Shown here: piece by piece, positions 35,722 to 44,381 of the stretch
Numbering within the stretch: the first letter of the stretch is position 1
How the letters are laid out: the number at the start of each line of letters is the position of its first letter
Source: Bacillus sp. cl95
Lineage (GTDB): Bacteria > Bacillota > Bacilli > Bacillales > Cytobacillaceae
Length of the DNA stretch: 64,000 bases
NCBI RefSeq assembly: GCF_900115925.1
Contig: NZ_FOYF01000001.1
Coordinates: 124,001 to 188,000 of the forward strand
Reading direction: 5' to 3'
Position numbers and translations under genes: made by a program
Notes under the pieces: model-generated
Told to the model about the DNA's origin: nothing
The model's input: only the letters and a program-made list of their open reading frames with translations
The model's database searches: none

Positions 35722-36513
35722 TTGAAAAGTAACTATCCCGTTATGAAAGGTGCTGGTGCATTTTTCTTTGAAGGTAACGAAATTGGTGTCCTAATTTGTC
35801 ATGGTTTTAATGGTACCCCACAAAGCGTTCGATACCTGGGAGAATGTCTCTCTGAGCAAGGTTTCACTGTCTATGCCCCCCGCCTTGAAGGTCATGGTAC
35901 AGATCCGCATGAAATGGAAAAATGCCATTATAAGGATTGGATAAATAGTGTCAAAATGGCAGTAAATTTTTTAAAAAGCAGATGTTTGGAAGTTTTTATG
36001 ATTGGTCAATCTATGGGTGGAACACTCGCACTCACTCTTGCTAGTGAAAATTGTTGTAAATTAACTGGGATAATAACCATCAATGCCGCATTATCCGTTC
36101 CAGGCTATGAATGTTTTAGGCATGACTTTTCTAAAAGATTTATTCCAGAAGATGTTCCTGATATCAAGCAGGAGAATGTCGTTGAAATTGTATACGATTC
36201 TGTTCCTACTCGCGCAATCAGGAATTTGTTAGCACTTATGGATCAGTCACTATTAAAGTTATCTAGCATTTCATGTCCCACTCTTCTCTTAAAGTCAAAA
36301 ATTGATCATGTGGTCCCGCCTACTTGTACGGACATGATTTACAATGAAATCCAATCATGTCAAAAAAGGATCGTAACTCTCGAAAACTCTTATCATGTCG
36401 CTTCGCTAGATCATGATAGACAGAAAATAGTAGATGATATTATCGATTTTATCCACCAGCACTCTTCATTTTCTATGAATATTGTTGAAATTTCTAACTC
36501 TGAGGAAAGGTGA
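35722..36513 (+). CDS. Alpha/beta-hydrolase, carboxylesterase of the Est30/YvaK type
   Basis: 263 residues. The oxyanion region is CHGFNGTP, nucleophile Ser in GQSMGG, acid in SKIDHVV and His in SYHVASLDHD. Sequence outline (APRLEGHGTDP, DWINSV) matches monoacylglycerol-lipase-like carboxylesterases of Bacillus and Geobacillus. Start TTG 35722 follows TAGGAGGG. Being behind a SAM-I leader it should be made when methionine is short; a sulfur-amino-acid-related ester is possible but unproven. The C-terminal ~15 residues are an unusual extension. Confidence 0.85.
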   Translation: MKSNYPVMKGAGAFFFEGNEIGVLICHGFNGTPQSVRYLGECLSEQGFTVYAPRLEGHGTDPHEMEKCHYKDWINSVKMAVNFLKSRCLEVFMIGQSMGGTLALTLASENCCKLTGIITINAALSVPGYECFRHDFSKRFIPEDVPDIKQENVVEIVYDSVPTRAIRNLLALMDQSLLKLSSISCPTLLLKSKIDHVVPPTCTDMIYNEIQSCQKRIVTLENSYHVASLDHDRQKIVDDIIDFIHQHSSFSMNIVEISNSEER

Positions 36514-36567
36514 ACTCCTAGGTCTTGGAGACGGAATTTAAATGATACAACTATATTAGTGCAAAAC

Positions 36568-36616
36568 AAAAGCTGACTTATAAGGTTTCTACTTCAACCC
36601 TTCGAGTCAGCTTTTT
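36568..36616. terminator. Bidirectional terminator between the esterase and the 36.6-kb gene
   Basis: AAAAGCTGACT (36568-36578) pairs with AGTCAGCTTTT (36605-36615) around a 26-nt loop, with T-runs on both sides. Confidence 0.75.
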
Positions 36617-36621
36617 CATTA

Positions 36622-36966
36622 TTAGAACCCTTTCGGACTTTCCATCGCCGTACCGTCTAGGATTCCCATTTCTTTAATATGTGCGCGAGCTTCAGCATCT
36701 CCTAGGTTATAAATTTGCTGATAGATTTTGACCATGGTCGCATCATAATGATCATTTTCTTTGTCTTTGTGGTATTCCTTATAGGGGATATGAGCACGAC
36801 CAAATGTCTCTAAATCTGCTTGGTAGTTTTCAGAGAACATTTGCATGAGATCCTCTATTTCTTCATCAGTTCCATTAACTCTAAAGTGAGTTTCTGTTCC
36901 TGCCGGCTCAGGAATAACTTCTCCATTCACCATATTCACATAATAGGTCTTCTTGGTTGTATCCAT
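36622..36966 (-). CDS. Conserved small soluble protein of unknown function
   Basis: 114 residues, acidic, no signal or membrane segment. Features are TYYVNMVNGEV at the start, FGRAHIPYKEYHKDKENDHYD in segments in the middle and LGDAEARAHIKEMGIL near the end. I recall similar Bacillus proteins annotated loosely as hydrolases, without basis known to me. ATG 36966 follows CGAGGAGATG. Confidence 0.65.
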   Translation of the reverse strand: MDTTKKTYYVNMVNGEVIPEPAGTETHFRVNGTDEEIEDLMQMFSENYQADLETFGRAHIPYKEYHKDKENDHYDATMVKIYQQIYNLGDAEARAHIKEMGILDGTAMESPKGF

Positions 36967-37038
36967 ATGATCATCTCCTCGAATTTAAGAATCTACATAT
37001 GAATTACCACTTTTCACATGCTTCTAATCCTTTTCTAC

Positions 37039-37653
37039 CTATTTAGCTTTCTTTTCTAGATCTTTTACGGTATGACTAGTTTCAACTTCTTTTTCTTTTG
37101 CAAATGTTCCAAAGATCACATCTGTAAATGGATTACTTACTCCAAACCAGTAATTTTCATTTTTGTAATGATGGAGGATGTGAACCTTCTTAATCCACTG
37201 TCCAAATTTTGTTTTCGGTTTTATAGGCCGATGGGCAACGTAATGCTTCCATTCGTAGATAAATAGCATAGTCATAAGGCCCATTCCAAAGGAAACAGTC
37301 CATAAAAAATTATGAGTGATGAGATAAACAATCGAAGAGAAGATTAAAAAGTTAGGTATGCTGTACCAAAGCGGTAGAAATAATAATTTGAGGTCATTTG
37401 GATATGTGTGATGATCATAATGGAGGCGTTTAAGTAATTTAAGAAAAAAAGGATTTTTTGGTGCTTTTAAATGGAATAAGAATCGATGGGTAAAATATTC
37501 ACTAAGTACAAATCCGAGCATTCCCACCAGAAAAAGTACAGCTGCTATGAGCGTAATGCCAGTAAAAAACATGAAACCGATCCCTAAGCAAAGAAGTATA
37601 AAAATAATCATGATATCAAAGTGGAAAAAGAAATCTTTATAAATTTGTTTCAC
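37039..37653 (-). CDS. Fatty-acid hydroxylase/sterol desaturase superfamily membrane protein
   Basis: 204 residues and four helices. The di-iron histidine boxes are complete: HRFLFH, HYDHH, HYVAH and HILHH. Superfamily members hydroxylate or desaturate lipids in the membrane using O2. The substrate is unknown. The start is GTG 37653 with a modest G-rich ribosome binding site. Confidence 0.85.
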   Translation of the reverse strand: MKQIYKDFFFHFDIMIIFILLCLGIGFMFFTGITLIAAVLFLVGMLGFVLSEYFTHRFLFHLKAPKNPFFLKLLKRLHYDHHTYPNDLKLLFLPLWYSIPNFLIFSSIVYLITHNFLWTVSFGMGLMTMLFIYEWKHYVAHRPIKPKTKFGQWIKKVHILHHYKNENYWFGVSNPFTDVIFGTFAKEKEVETSHTVKDLEKKAK

Positions 37654-37828
37654 CTACCACACCCCTATTCCTATATCTATTATCAGCTTAAATTAGTCAG
37701 AAAAATTAGTCAATATATCCTATACCTTAATTTCAGACCAAAGTTGTAGTTATTTTCATTCCAATGACGAATGAGATCAAATGCCTTCCTAACGTATATT
37801 AGTATTAAGAAACAGGGAGGCGATTACG

Positions 37829-37987
37829 ATGATGGAATTCAATCATATTCAAGCTGAATATTTAATGAAAGTTCGTGCCGAGGAAATGAAGAGGGAAATG
37901 ACCTATAAAGAAAAGTACCGCTTATATGAGGCTGCTCCTCGACAAAAAGTTTGTGTTAATCTAAAAATTATTAAGTTTTGCTTTTAA
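37829..37987 (+). CDS. Small hypothetical protein, 52 residues
   Basis: Starts at ATG 37829 after AGGGAGGCGAT, a strong ribosome binding site. The protein is basic and helical (QAEYLMKVRAEEMKREMTY), with a hydrophobic Cys-containing end (KVCVNLKIIKFCF). A strong terminator follows 70 bp downstream, completing a small transcription unit. No family recognised. Confidence 0.6.
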   Translation: MMEFNHIQAEYLMKVRAEEMKREMTYKEKYRLYEAAPRQKVCVNLKIIKFCF

Positions 37988-38055
37988 TTAATTACTATAA
38001 AAGCTCATATTTCGCTGTAGTCAGACCTTAAAATTAAACATATTCTCAATTTTTT

Positions 38056-38096
38056 AAAAATCCCTAACCACTAAATAGCAGTTAGGGATTTTTTTA
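38056..38096 (+). terminator. Terminator after the 52-residue gene
   Basis: AAAAATCCCTAAC (38056-38068) pairs with GTTAGGGATTTTT (38081-38093), followed by more Ts. Confidence 0.85.
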
Positions 38097-38240
38097 TTTA
38101 TGCTCTTTTTTAAAACATTACATTATTGCTTTTCGTTACCTTAATAATGATATTCATGCTAATTTTCAGTTTGAAGCTAGGTTTATTCACGTTTAGAAAA
38201 GAGCTACTCTCTATATTTAGTTAACGAATCAATGATTAAA

Positions 38241-38297
38241 GGGTAAAAATCCGGTTTTTGGGATTTTTACGAAAAAACAAAATTTACGAAAACAGCC
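38241..38297. repeat. Degenerate fragment of the 173-bp dispersed repeat
   Basis: GTAAAAATCC, GATTTTTACGAAAA and TTTACGAAAACAGCC match one end of the repeat at 39121-39293 in the same orientation, but the other half is missing. The 311-bp gap 37988-38298 holds this, the terminator before it and otherwise AT-rich sequence in which I see nothing. Confidence 0.45.
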
Positions 38298-38298
38298 T

Positions 38299-38703
38299 CT
38301 ACTTTACAAGTGCAGTTTCTAATTTGGCGACAAGTACCTTGCCTTTCGCTTCAAATTCAGTTGGAAAATCAGCATCCTTGTCTTTAGGTTCTTTGAATTG
38401 ATTAAATGTAGCAGAGACATTGCCCACATTGCCTTCTTCATCGACTTCATCTTCGTATTCATGTGAGAGCAGAAATGGTGTTCCTAACTTCACTTTGCAA
38501 TTCGGATCTTCAACTTCGCCGTCAATGGCTACAAAGGGGACTCTCAAATATTGATTGCCCTCTGTTTCGGCAATTTTATAATCAAAATATCCGTGGTCAT
38601 AATCCCAATTGCCTCCGACTGTGTATCCCATTGGTTCCAATGTGTCCTTCAACTTTAACAGCGTAAATTGTTTACCATCAATGTTCGATTTAAGTTTGAT
38701 CAT
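38299..38703 (-). CDS. YugN-like family protein
   Basis: 134 residues. The family outline is visible: LEPMGYTVGGNWDYDHGYFDYKI, seen in pieces, then YLRVPFVAIDGEV and KLGTPFLLSHEYE. The function of YugN proteins is unknown. ATG 38703 lies 8 nt after AGGGGTGA; the upstream GTG 38715 overlaps that ribosome binding site. Confidence 0.8.
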   Translation of the reverse strand: MIKLKSNIDGKQFTLLKLKDTLEPMGYTVGGNWDYDHGYFDYKIAETEGNQYLRVPFVAIDGEVEDPNCKVKLGTPFLLSHEYEDEVDEEGNVGNVSATFNQFKEPKDKDADFPTEFEAKGKVLVAKLETALVK

Positions 38704-38762
38704 GTAAAAACTCACCCCTCAATTCGTGTATGTAGTGAGTTTTTTCCACAAGCCATTCACAT

Positions 38763-39059
38763 TCAAACATCGGAGTGTGTCGAGATGAACCAGTGAGGTT
38801 TCGCTTTTTCAAAAAGATCTAATAAAAATGCAATGACGAATGATATGAGGGAATTGATTAAGAAAAAACTGCCGACGATGGCAATAGTCAAGGAATTTAA
38901 AGTCAGCAAAACCGATAACCAACTTGTGATTCCTATCAATAACTGTACTCCAGCAAACAGGTACTTGATCCATTTAATTTTCGTAAGAAAAATATGAATG
39001 GCATAAAACCCTAATAAGATAAAGAAATTAATGCCTATGAAAATAAAGAAGATATCCAT
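38763..39059 (-). CDS. Small three-helix membrane protein
   Basis: 98 residues, helices at about 3-23, 32-52 and 57-80, with a short polar tail containing a Trp. No family recognised. ATG 39059 follows a GAGGAGGATAAG ribosome binding site. Confidence 0.65.
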   Translation of the reverse strand: MDIFFIFIGINFFILLGFYAIHIFLTKIKWIKYLFAGVQLLIGITSWLSVLLTLNSLTIAIVGSFFLINSLISFVIAFLLDLFEKAKPHWFISTHSDV

Positions 39060-39120
39060 CCACTTATCCTCCTCGAAATTATTTTAAAAGAATATGAAGT
39101 CCCCTCGCATTTTAATAAGC

Positions 39121-39293
39121 GGCTGTTTTCGCATTGATTGTTGCTTTTCGGATACTACTCTCATCCCGCATTTTTTATGGCTTCATGGCTCTTTTCGAGA
39201 AGTTCCTGAACCAAGAATTCATAAGAATACGTAAAAATCCAGAAGTCGATTTTTAGTTTGCGTGTGAAACACACAAAGTTTACGAAAAGAACC
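39121..39293. repeat. 173-bp dispersed intergenic repeat, copy 1
   Basis: Aligns along its full length with the reverse complement of 42161-42333. Shared blocks include TGAATTCTTGGTTCAG, CGAAAAGAGCC, CTGGATTTTTACG, TCCGAAAAGCAACAATCA and GTAAACTTTGT. An inner ~110-bp part is bounded by inverted CTCTTTTCG/CGAAAAGA ends. No ORF is contained. Confidence 0.8.
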
Positions 39294-39348
39294 TATTAAG
39301 CTGTTCAATATCCTTTTCAGAAGCTAGTCTTATTTCCATTTGTAAACC

Positions 39349-39852
39349 TCAGCTGATTTCGTATTCGTAATATGGTTCTTCTTGGTTAGTATCATCGAAC
39401 CATTTCATTTCCTTAAAAGTAAATCCAATTTTCTCTAGTATCTTTAGTGACCCAATGTTATTTGGATCGGCTGCAGCGTAAATGGTGCGCACTTGACCGT
39501 GATTTTCGGCAACCTGCAAACAAGCTTGTGCAGCTTCTTTTGCATAACCTTTACCCCATGCCTGCTTACCAAAGTGATAGATAAGCTCGACCTTTTCAAT
39601 TCCTTCTGGAATATTGAAACCTGCAGCACCAAGTACTTTACCTGTTTCTTTATCTTCAACAGCATAAACAGATAGCCCTTTATCTTCATGGCACTTCCGG
39701 TATCCTCCAAGTGCTCTTATTAATAAATCATGTGGCGTAGCACCGTTACAGTGCATCATCACTTCATCATTACCCCAAAACTCTTTTGCATCTTCAAAAT
39801 CCTCATCTCTAAAAACACGTAAATTAAGCCGTTCTGTTTCATTTACGATCAT
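39349..39852 (-). CDS. GNAT-family acetyltransferase, RimJ/RimL type
   Basis: 167 residues. The acetyl-CoA loop is QAWGKGYAKEAAQA and the C-terminal motif NNIGSLKILEKIGFTFKEM. RimJ-like members acetylate protein N-termini or small molecules; the substrate is open. ATG 39852 follows AAGGAGAG at 6 nt, and the frame-open 39876 is upstream of that site. Confidence 0.85.
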   Translation of the reverse strand: MIVNETERLNLRVFRDEDFEDAKEFWGNDEVMMHCNGATPHDLLIRALGGYRKCHEDKGLSVYAVEDKETGKVLGAAGFNIPEGIEKVELIYHFGKQAWGKGYAKEAAQACLQVAENHGQVRTIYAAADPNNIGSLKILEKIGFTFKEMKWFDDTNQEEPYYEYEIS

Positions 39853-40153
39853 TTCCGACTCTCCTTTCCCTTTCACTTTATTGCTTCCAACCTACCATTA
39901 GAATGATGTTAAACAATCCTATTTCTAGTTCATTTTCATGAATTTCTACAAATACTGTAAAAAACCTTCATTTCCCTTCTAAATTATCCACCACGGGAAA
40001 TAGATATTACTTGTCCAAATTTCGAACGTTAAGTTATCATTATTAGAGTATGTAAAAATATCTTCTACTTAATAGTTTTTTTAAGAGACATTTGATAAAA
40101 AAATGACTATATAAATGAATCCTTAAAATAGATAAAGAATGCGAGGAATAGAA

Positions 40154-41008
40154 ATGAACGACGAATTGGTGCTTTTAGGACAAATGATTGTAAATAAGAA
40201 ACTTGAAATTGCAAACGAGGTTCATACAGAAAGATTAGCTGGAGTCCAAATGACAGAAGCTCAACGACGTTCATTTAGTCAAATTGAGCCCCAAATTATT
40301 AATATTCGTGCCAATTTCATTGGCTATTTCGGTGAAGCTTTAATCGAATACGATAATCAAAGTAAAGCATTCGAAAAAATTATGACTTGGGGAAAAGAAA
40401 CCGGAGAGTACTTTTTTAAACTTGGAACTCCATTAGATGAAGCGTTGAAGGATGCAAGTTTTTATCGCGAATATATTTGGAAGGCTATCCAAAAGGAAGC
40501 GGAAGCGCATCAATTGTCAACGGACACGATTTTCAAAGTTATCTCAATTATTGACCCGCTTTTGGACAAGGCTGTCTATAGCTTTAGTCTTAACTATGTT
40601 CAATTCCACCAAAAGAATCTAGAAAACGCAAAAACTGCCTTATTAGAATTGTCTGTGCCAGTAGTTCCATTGATGGATGGCGTCGGTGTCTTACCTTTAA
40701 TAGGAAATATCGACACAGAAAGAGCATGTATGCTCATGGATGAAACGCTGAAGCAAGTGGGCAATCTTAAGCTAAATTTTCTTATCTTAGATGTATCTGG
40801 AGTCATGATTATTGATACCATGGTTGCAGATCAATTGTTTAAAATTATTAACGCATTGTCCCTTTTGGGAGTCCAAACAATTATGACCGGTATCCGTCCA
40901 GAGGTTGCCCATACAATGGTAACATTAGGATTAAACTTAAAAGGACTCACAGTTAAAGCAAATCTTCATCAAGCTTTAAAAGAAATTCAGTCTTTACAGA
41001 CAGTTTAA
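40154..41008 (+). CDS. RsbR-type stressosome protein with STAS domain
   Basis: 284 residues. The N-terminal ~150 residues are a variable non-haem-globin-like helical sensor domain, and the C-terminal STAS domain spans about 165-280. The STAS phosphorylation region reads LDVSGVMIIDTMVADQL, as in B. subtilis RsbR paralogues. Such proteins form stressosomes with RsbS and RsbT and feed the sigma-B pathway. No rsbS or rsbT is adjacent, so this is a stand-alone paralogue. ATG 40154 follows GCGAGGAA. Confidence 0.87.
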   Translation: MNDELVLLGQMIVNKKLEIANEVHTERLAGVQMTEAQRRSFSQIEPQIINIRANFIGYFGEALIEYDNQSKAFEKIMTWGKETGEYFFKLGTPLDEALKDASFYREYIWKAIQKEAEAHQLSTDTIFKVISIIDPLLDKAVYSFSLNYVQFHQKNLENAKTALLELSVPVVPLMDGVGVLPLIGNIDTERACMLMDETLKQVGNLKLNFLILDVSGVMIIDTMVADQLFKIINALSLLGVQTIMTGIRPEVAHTMVTLGLNLKGLTVKANLHQALKEIQSLQTV

Positions 41009-41014
41009 GAACGC

Positions 41015-41043
41015 AAAAAAGGCTGCTATTGCAGCCTTTTTTA
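41015..41043 (+). terminator. Intrinsic terminator after the rsbR-like gene
   Basis: AAAAAAGGCTGC-TATT-GCAGCCTTTTTT at 41015-41042: a perfect stem with tetraloop and T-run. Confidence 0.93.
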
Positions 41044-41131
41044 TTTTCTTGAGGAAGTTTTGATTTTATTCCTTTCTCTTGTGTTTGAGATTCTATGAAA
41101 AGAAGACGTTCATTCCTTTTAACCCCAAATT

Positions 41132-41662
41132 TTATCGATTGGTAAACTTATTAGAAGAGAGCGAAAAACTAAGGCATGTGATAAAAGCAACAATTGTAAC
41201 AATGAAACCAAACGTCAAACCTACTGCTGCCATAAAAGTGTCATCTCCAGGAAACTTGGGTTTTAGATTGAACCATTCATATGCAATCCATAATGTAAGA
41301 AACAAATAAAAACTACTTCCTACTACCCCCATTTTTATTCGGTCTTTCTTAGTTCCATGCCAAGATCGGCTAATTGTTTTCCAAGCTAATATGCTTATGG
41401 CGACAGCTGCCACCATAATCAAAATATGTAGAAATGGAACGGTAAACTTAGTTAAGACAAGTAGAAGAAGTGCAGTCGCTCCAAATAAAACGACATTTAC
41501 AAAGAATAAGAAAATCCCTGATAACCACGGATTACTAAACCACGTTTGCTTACTTATAAGACGAATAAAAGGAATATCAAAATTGCTACTTTCACTTATT
41601 TTTTCCCTCTTCAAAATTACAAACGCGATAATAACTATGCCCATCAAAATGATAAAAGTCAT
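41132..41662 (-). CDS. Hypothetical five-helix membrane protein
   Basis: 176 residues with helices at about 1-18, 45-68, 75-95, 108-128 and 142-165 and basic connecting loops. No conserved motif is recognised. ATG 41662 is preceded by GAAAGGTGAAGG. Nearest neighbours are unrelated. Confidence 0.65.
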   Translation of the reverse strand: MTFIILMGIVIIAFVILKREKISESSNFDIPFIRLISKQTWFSNPWLSGIFLFFVNVVLFGATALLLLVLTKFTVPFLHILIMVAAVAISILAWKTISRSWHGTKKDRIKMGVVGSSFYLFLTLWIAYEWFNLKPKFPGDDTFMAAVGLTFGFIVTIVAFITCLSFSLSSNKFTNR

Positions 41663-41899
41663 TTAACCTTCACCTTTCTAACACCAATTAAGGGAATATT
41701 TGTCTCCATTATATACATAGAAATACGATGTAATAAAGTGAAATATTCCAATTAAATTTCGTTAAAGATAGCTCGGTTTCACAAACACTAAGGTCATTTT
41801 CAAAACTGACCTCAAATTTTTTTTGAAAACTGTCACTTTTTGTGTTCGTCATTAAATGGTATATTTCTCCTGTAAATATTTTTGGAAGGGGATTATTCT

Positions 41900-42091
41900 A
41901 TGGCTTTAGAAATGAGGAAAGAATGTGAGCGCTGCAACTCATCTATTGATGAAAATAGTGTGGCCTATATTTGTGTCCATGAATGTACTTTTTGTACTCC
42001 TTGTTACGAGGAATTAAATAGCGTCTGTCCGAATTGTGGTGGCGAACTTGTTAGGAGACCTAAAAAGCCGCAAAACGTTTGTACACTTTAA
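41900..42091 (+). CDS. DUF1272 zinc-ribbon protein
   Basis: 63 residues. It opens MALEMRKECERC and carries CxxC pairs at ECERC, TFCTPC and VCPNC plus GGELVRRP, the DUF1272 signature. Probably binds zinc; function unknown. ATG 41900 follows GGAAGGGGAT; the longer frame from 41882 includes the ribosome binding site. Confidence 0.85.
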   Translation: MALEMRKECERCNSSIDENSVAYICVHECTFCTPCYEELNSVCPNCGGELVRRPKKPQNVCTL

Positions 42092-42121
42092 GATTTTCTG
42101 AAAAGCGCATCACATGCCAAC

Positions 42122-42156
42122 AAAAAATAACCCTTTATCACCAGGGTTATTTTTTG
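42122..42156 (+). terminator. Intrinsic terminator after the DUF1272 gene
   Basis: AAAAAATAACCC pairs with GGGTTATTTTTT around a ten-base loop (42122-42155). Confidence 0.88.
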
Positions 42157-42160
42157 TTTA

Positions 42161-42333
42161 GGCTCTTTTGGTAAACTTTGTTGTTTTCACAAGCTAAAGT
42201 AAAAATCGGCTCCTGGATTTTTACGATTTTTTATGAATTCTTGGTTCAGTAGCTTCGCGAAAAGAGCCCCGATGCAATAAAGAATGTTGGAAAAGAATAG
42301 CATCCGAAAAGCAACAATCAGTGCGAAAACGGC
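42161..42333. repeat. 173-bp dispersed intergenic repeat, copy 2 (inverted to copy 1)
   Basis: Begins directly after the DUF1272 terminator with GGCTCTTTTGG and ends with GCGAAAACGGC. Matches the reverse complement of 39121-39293 with scattered substitutions and no large gap. Confidence 0.8.
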
Positions 42334-42363
42334 ATTTGTTCTAGATATTTTTTCTGTGAGAGG

Positions 42364-43725
42364 TCATTTAAGCTCAATCTTAATCGGTTCAAGTTTGATG
42401 CTTTCTTCATTCATGCTAAATACTCCGAATGGCACCATGATAGAGTAATCTTCAAAAACCGCGTTATTTTCAATTTTGAATGTTAGGTTAAAAACAGACT
42501 CTCCAACTTTCTTTACAGAATGAGCCGATAACAGTGATTCACTTTTCAATTGAGTGTAAAACTCCTGACCTTTTAACCCTTTTCTTACAGCTTCTGCATC
42601 TGAGTTTACTAATTGAAAGTTCTCAGCAAAATTTCTGACGATGTCCTTACGAAAATGCTCGTGATTTACATTTCCAATTTCAAGATCGAGTGAAACGGTG
42701 CTTCCAGATTGTCTAACGTTATTTACGTTAATGTTATAGCCAAACCTAGCACTTTCCACCTTGAACGTGTTTCTATTCAGTTTTTGGATTGTTGGAAACT
42801 CATCTCTATCAAACTCTGGATAAATCATTAAATACTTGGCATCATTTATCATCTTGCTGCTGAAGTTAGCCTTTTTGGAAGAAGCAAAATTCTCGTCAAT
42901 TTGGTTTCCTTGATCGTCAAATATTCTTAAACTGACAGAATCATATTCAGGCATGGTTGCTTCATAGTGGAAACTCGTATTCGTTTTTCCAATCAGAATA
43001 GAGCTCATTTTCAATCCATAGACACCATCCGAGCTTACAGATTCGGTATTTGTTAGGATTTTTTTGACTGGCAGTTGCTTAATCGGAATATCAAATGTCC
43101 ACTCTCCTTGAACCCCACCCATATTCGTAAAAGTGACAGGTAAAGTAAATGCGGTTGGCCATTCCTTTTCGGAGTATTCGAGGGTAAAAGCACCAATATA
43201 ATTACCATCTTTTTTCTGTAAACTTTCCCTCGTACCAGCCCACTGCTTTTGTTCATTCCCATCAAATATATGAAACGAATATCCTGATTCTGGGCTGTTA
43301 TCTGGTGCATGATTTTTTGTAATGTCACCTTCTGCTCTAAATGTTACTCCAATAATGTTACCATCATAGTAAGCACTTGTGATGGTGACCGCAACACCGT
43401 TACTGATAGCCTTTTCATTTAGCTCCGTTACCAAGTTGCTCGCGGCCAATTGTTTACCTTCTTGGGAATGAAAATCATCATAGATGGCACCTATCAATGG
43501 GACGCTTGCCAAAACCTTTGTCATGGGTGTAAAAATAAAACCAGAGGCGAGCAGTAATGATGCAGCCGTTGCTGTAATGATTCCCGCTTTTTTCACTTTT
43601 GTTTTTCTTGCGATTCTCACTTTTTCATTTCTGCCTTCCGCAATTCCTTTCTTAATCGCTGTCATCACTTCTACTTGGGGAACTTCAATCTCTAACAACT
43701 CATTATCAAACCATTCTTTGTTCAT
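42364..43725 (-). CDS. DUF4179 domain protein, putative anti-sigma factor
   Basis: 453 residues. A cytosolic N-terminus (~45 residues) and one membrane helix (about 47-66) are followed by the DUF4179 segment (SVPLIGAIYDDF) and beta-rich extracytoplasmic domains to the end. DUF4179 proteins usually sit next to an ECF sigma gene, as here, with a 20-bp overlap. The expected role is membrane sequestration of that sigma until a surface signal. Confidence 0.82.
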   Translation of the reverse strand: MNKEWFDNELLEIEVPQVEVMTAIKKGIAEGRNEKVRIARKTKVKKAGIITATAASLLLASGFIFTPMTKVLASVPLIGAIYDDFHSQEGKQLAASNLVTELNEKAISNGVAVTITSAYYDGNIIGVTFRAEGDITKNHAPDNSPESGYSFHIFDGNEQKQWAGTRESLQKKDGNYIGAFTLEYSEKEWPTAFTLPVTFTNMGGVQGEWTFDIPIKQLPVKKILTNTESVSSDGVYGLKMSSILIGKTNTSFHYEATMPEYDSVSLRIFDDQGNQIDENFASSKKANFSSKMINDAKYLMIYPEFDRDEFPTIQKLNRNTFKVESARFGYNINVNNVRQSGSTVSLDLEIGNVNHEHFRKDIVRNFAENFQLVNSDAEAVRKGLKGQEFYTQLKSESLLSAHSVKKVGESVFNLTFKIENNAVFEDYSIMVPFGVFSMNEESIKLEPIKIELK

Positions 43726-44245
43726 AGTTTTCTTTCCCCTCCAGTACTTTTCTCATTTCTAATTTTGCCCTGCGAAGATATGTCTTGATGGTTCCCTCAG
43801 GTTTACCCAATGTTTCCGCAATTTTACGAATCGAGAGATCGTGATAGTAGAAAAGGATGATGACCGTTTGATAATGCATCTCTAATTGAGCCAATGCAAC
43901 CGACAAATCGATTTCACTTTCACTTTTCTTACTTTGAATGTCTACCATTTGGTTGAGCAGATCATCACCTGTTAAAACAAATTTCTTCTTTTTCTCAAGC
44001 AAATGGTAGGCTGTTCTAATCAAAATCTTGATCAGCCAAGTGCTGAAAAATTCAGGGCTTTTCAATTGATGGATAGAGACAAATGCTTTTGTAACTGTAT
44101 CCTGCAAAACGTCGAGAGCATCTTCTTTATTGCGCATATAGAGAAAAGCTGTCCTGTATAACTTAGCACTTTCATCTTTTATCAATGTTTCAAAGGCCAC
44201 TTCATCTCCATTGATTGCTTTTTTCACTGTATGTATGTTTGTCAT
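43706..44245 (-). CDS. ECF sigma factor paired with the DUF4179 protein
   Basis: 179 residues. Region 2 (LYRTAFLYMRNKEDALDVLQ) and region 4 (HDLSIRKIAETLGKPEGTIK) are intact, close to the SigV/SigM type. Start ATG 44245 follows AGGAGGTCAGG. It overlaps the next gene by 20 bp, so the pair is co-expressed. Confidence 0.88.
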   Translation of the reverse strand: MTNIHTVKKAINGDEVAFETLIKDESAKLYRTAFLYMRNKEDALDVLQDTVTKAFVSIHQLKSPEFFSTWLIKILIRTAYHLLEKKKKFVLTGDDLLNQMVDIQSKKSESEIDLSVALAQLEMHYQTVIILFYYHDLSIRKIAETLGKPEGTIKTYLRRAKLEMRKVLEGKENYEQRMV

Positions 44246-44271
44246 TGCCTGACCTCCTTTCATACATTAGA

Positions 44272-44297
44272 GACAGATGCATCGAATAAAAGTTTCA
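44272..44297 (-). promoter_or_regulatory. ECF-type promoter in front of the second sigma gene
   Basis: On the minus strand, TGAAAC (44292-44297), 16 nt, TGTC (44272-44275), one base from the CGTC consensus. It supports autoregulation and the 44245 start. Confidence 0.6.
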
Positions 44298-44333
44298 AAT
44301 ACAATTATTTTTTTGTTCCTAAGTGATTTATCC

Positions 44334-44367
44334 AAAAAAAGGAAGCGCCCACAATGGCACTTCCTTT
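44334..44367 (-). terminator. Intrinsic terminator after the di-haem cytochrome gene
   Basis: On the minus strand, AAAGGAAGTGCC pairs with GGGCGCTTCCTTT around ATTGT, followed by TTTT. Confidence 0.87.
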
Positions 44368-44381
44368 AGAATATCAAAATA

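Noticed and set aside
39121-42333. Composite transposon bounded by the two 173-bp repeats
   Set aside because: No transposase lies between them and the enclosed genes are ordinary chromosomal ones; treated only as dispersed repeats.
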